Made by a program: the position numbers and the translations under genes
Part shown: positions 6,071 to 6,739 of the stretch, piece after piece
Layout: each line of letters opens with the position of its first letter
How positions within the stretch are numbered: position 1 is the stretch's first letter
Notes under the pieces: generated by a model
The model's database searches: none
Seen by the model: only the letters and a program-made list of their open reading frames with translations
Told to the model about the DNA's origin: nothing
NCBI GenBank assembly: GCA_002377605.1
Contig: DFQD01000024.1
Span: 1 to 6,739, forward strand
DNA length: 6,739 nucleotides
DNA from: Gammaproteobacteria bacterium UBA3498
GTDB lineage: Bacteria > Pseudomonadota > Gammaproteobacteria > Pseudomonadales > Pseudohongiellaceae
Reading direction: 5' to 3'

Positions 6071-6739
6071 ATGAATACGCTATTTTCCCCTCTTGATTTT
6101 AAGCGTGGACCGAGCATGAAAAATCGGTTCATGCTTGCCCCATTAACTAATTTGCAAAGCCATGAAGATGGCGTATTGTCCGATGAGGAATTTAAATGGT
6201 TAACCATGCGGGCTAAAGGTGGATTCGGTTTAACGATGACCTGTGCAGCTCATGTACAGGAGATCGGCCAGGGTTTTCCTGGTCAGCTCGGTATCTTTGC
6301 GGACAAACATATCGAAGGATTAACCCGCCTCGCTACTGCTATCCATGAGGAAACCAGCGTTTCAATTTGTCAGCTTTATCACGGAGGCATGCGTGCATCT
6401 GAAGATGTAACTGGCTTTGCACCAGTTTGCCCCTCTGATAATGAAGAAACTGGTGCGCGCGCACTTACTCAGAAAGAGATTCAGCAACTAATTGATGATT
6501 TCGTTGCCGCTGCCTTTCGTGCAGAAAGAGCTGGATTCGATGGTATTGAATTACATGGGGCGCATGGCTATTTATTGTGCCAATTTTTTTCCAGCGAAAT
6601 AAACCATCGCCACGATGAGTATGGAGGAAGCTTGGCAAATAGATCGAGAATTCTTTTTGACATTATTGATGGAGTCCGCGACCAATGTCGCGAAGATTTT
6701 ATGCTTGGTGTGCGCCTTTCGTCAGAACGTTTTGGAATG
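6071..6739 (+). CDS. Old Yellow Enzyme-family NADH:flavin oxidoreductase, N-terminal 223 residues, C-terminus beyond window
   Basis: A cytoplasmic FMN-dependent TIM-barrel oxidoreductase; family members reduce activated C=C bonds, and longer ones demethylate or reduce amines and enoyl-CoAs. The frame is open to the window edge. Visible marks are LFSPLDFKRGPSMKNRFMLAPL (3-25, the FMN-binding first strand), DG at 33-34, ICQLYHGG (99-106, with the FMN-contacting Gln101), FDGIELHGAHGYLLCQFFS (156-174) with the substrate-binding His pair H162 and H165 and Tyr167, DEYGGSLANRSR (182-193), and GVRLS (213-217) with a probable FMN-phosphate or ring-contacting Arg215. The spacing follows the YqjM-like/2,4-dienoyl-CoA reductase branch rather than plant-type OYEs. 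Whether an FeS/FAD extension follows cannot be seen. The start is supported by AGAG 5 nt upstream and the canonical family N-terminus. Only 27 nt separate it from the upstream terminator's T-tract, so expression may rely on read-through or a promoter overlapping that hairpin. The substrate is unknown. Confidence 0.93.
   Translation, partial: MNTLFSPLDFKRGPSMKNRFMLAPLTNLQSHEDGVLSDEEFKWLTMRAKGGFGLTMTCAAHVQEIGQGFPGQLGIFADKHIEGLTRLATAIHEETSVSICQLYHGGMRASEDVTGFAPVCPSDNEETGARALTQKEIQQLIDDFVAAAFRAERAGFDGIELHGAHGYLLCQFFSSEINHRHDEYGGSLANRSRILFDIIDGVRDQCREDFMLGVRLSSERFGM

Overview
The window looks like chromosomal DNA of a Gram-negative bacterium, most likely a free-living, possibly marine gammaproteobacterium. 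The evidence is one outer-membrane-type lipoprotein signal, two Sec signal peptides, moderate base composition, clear Shine-Dalgarno sites and one classic rho-independent terminator. The species cannot be named from the sequence. No tRNA, rRNA, CRISPR array, insertion sequence or phage gene was seen. Genes at both ends run off the window.

Layout. The left two thirds carries four genes on the minus strand, in this transcription order: (1) a lipoprotein PQQ-dependent alcohol-dehydrogenase-like quinoprotein at 4587-2734; (2) a 178-residue protein with four predicted membrane segments at 2701-2165; (3) a sodium:solute symporter (SSS family) at 2164-668, whose ATG directly follows the stop codon of gene 2; (4) the N-terminal 194 residues of a secreted alpha/beta hydrolase with a TTG start, at 584 to the window edge. 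A 221-bp intergenic region (4588-4808) separates this block from two plus-strand genes: a secreted NHL-repeat beta-propeller related to peptidyl-hydroxyglycine lyases (4809-5990), and, after a strong terminator, the first 223 residues of an Old Yellow Enzyme-family flavin oxidoreductase (6071 to the edge).

The divergent region holds a -35-like TTGACA, a pair of TCTCAGGT direct repeats on the plus-gene side, and a GCATTTG inverted repeat close to the quinoprotein start. It is the likely control point for both directions.

Working model (inference). The cluster looks like a small catabolic island handling an unidentified compound at the cell envelope. The secreted hydrolase could release an alcohol or acid, the membrane-tethered quinoprotein could oxidise the alcohol in the periplasm, and the SSS transporter with its small partner could import the product. 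The OYE-family enzyme could reduce or demethylate an intermediate in the cytoplasm. The quinoprotein carries the Asp-Tyr-Asp motif that marks lanthanide-dependent PQQ dehydrogenases, but two active-site tryptophans expected in the family appear replaced. No cytochrome electron acceptor and no PQQ biosynthesis genes are visible here.
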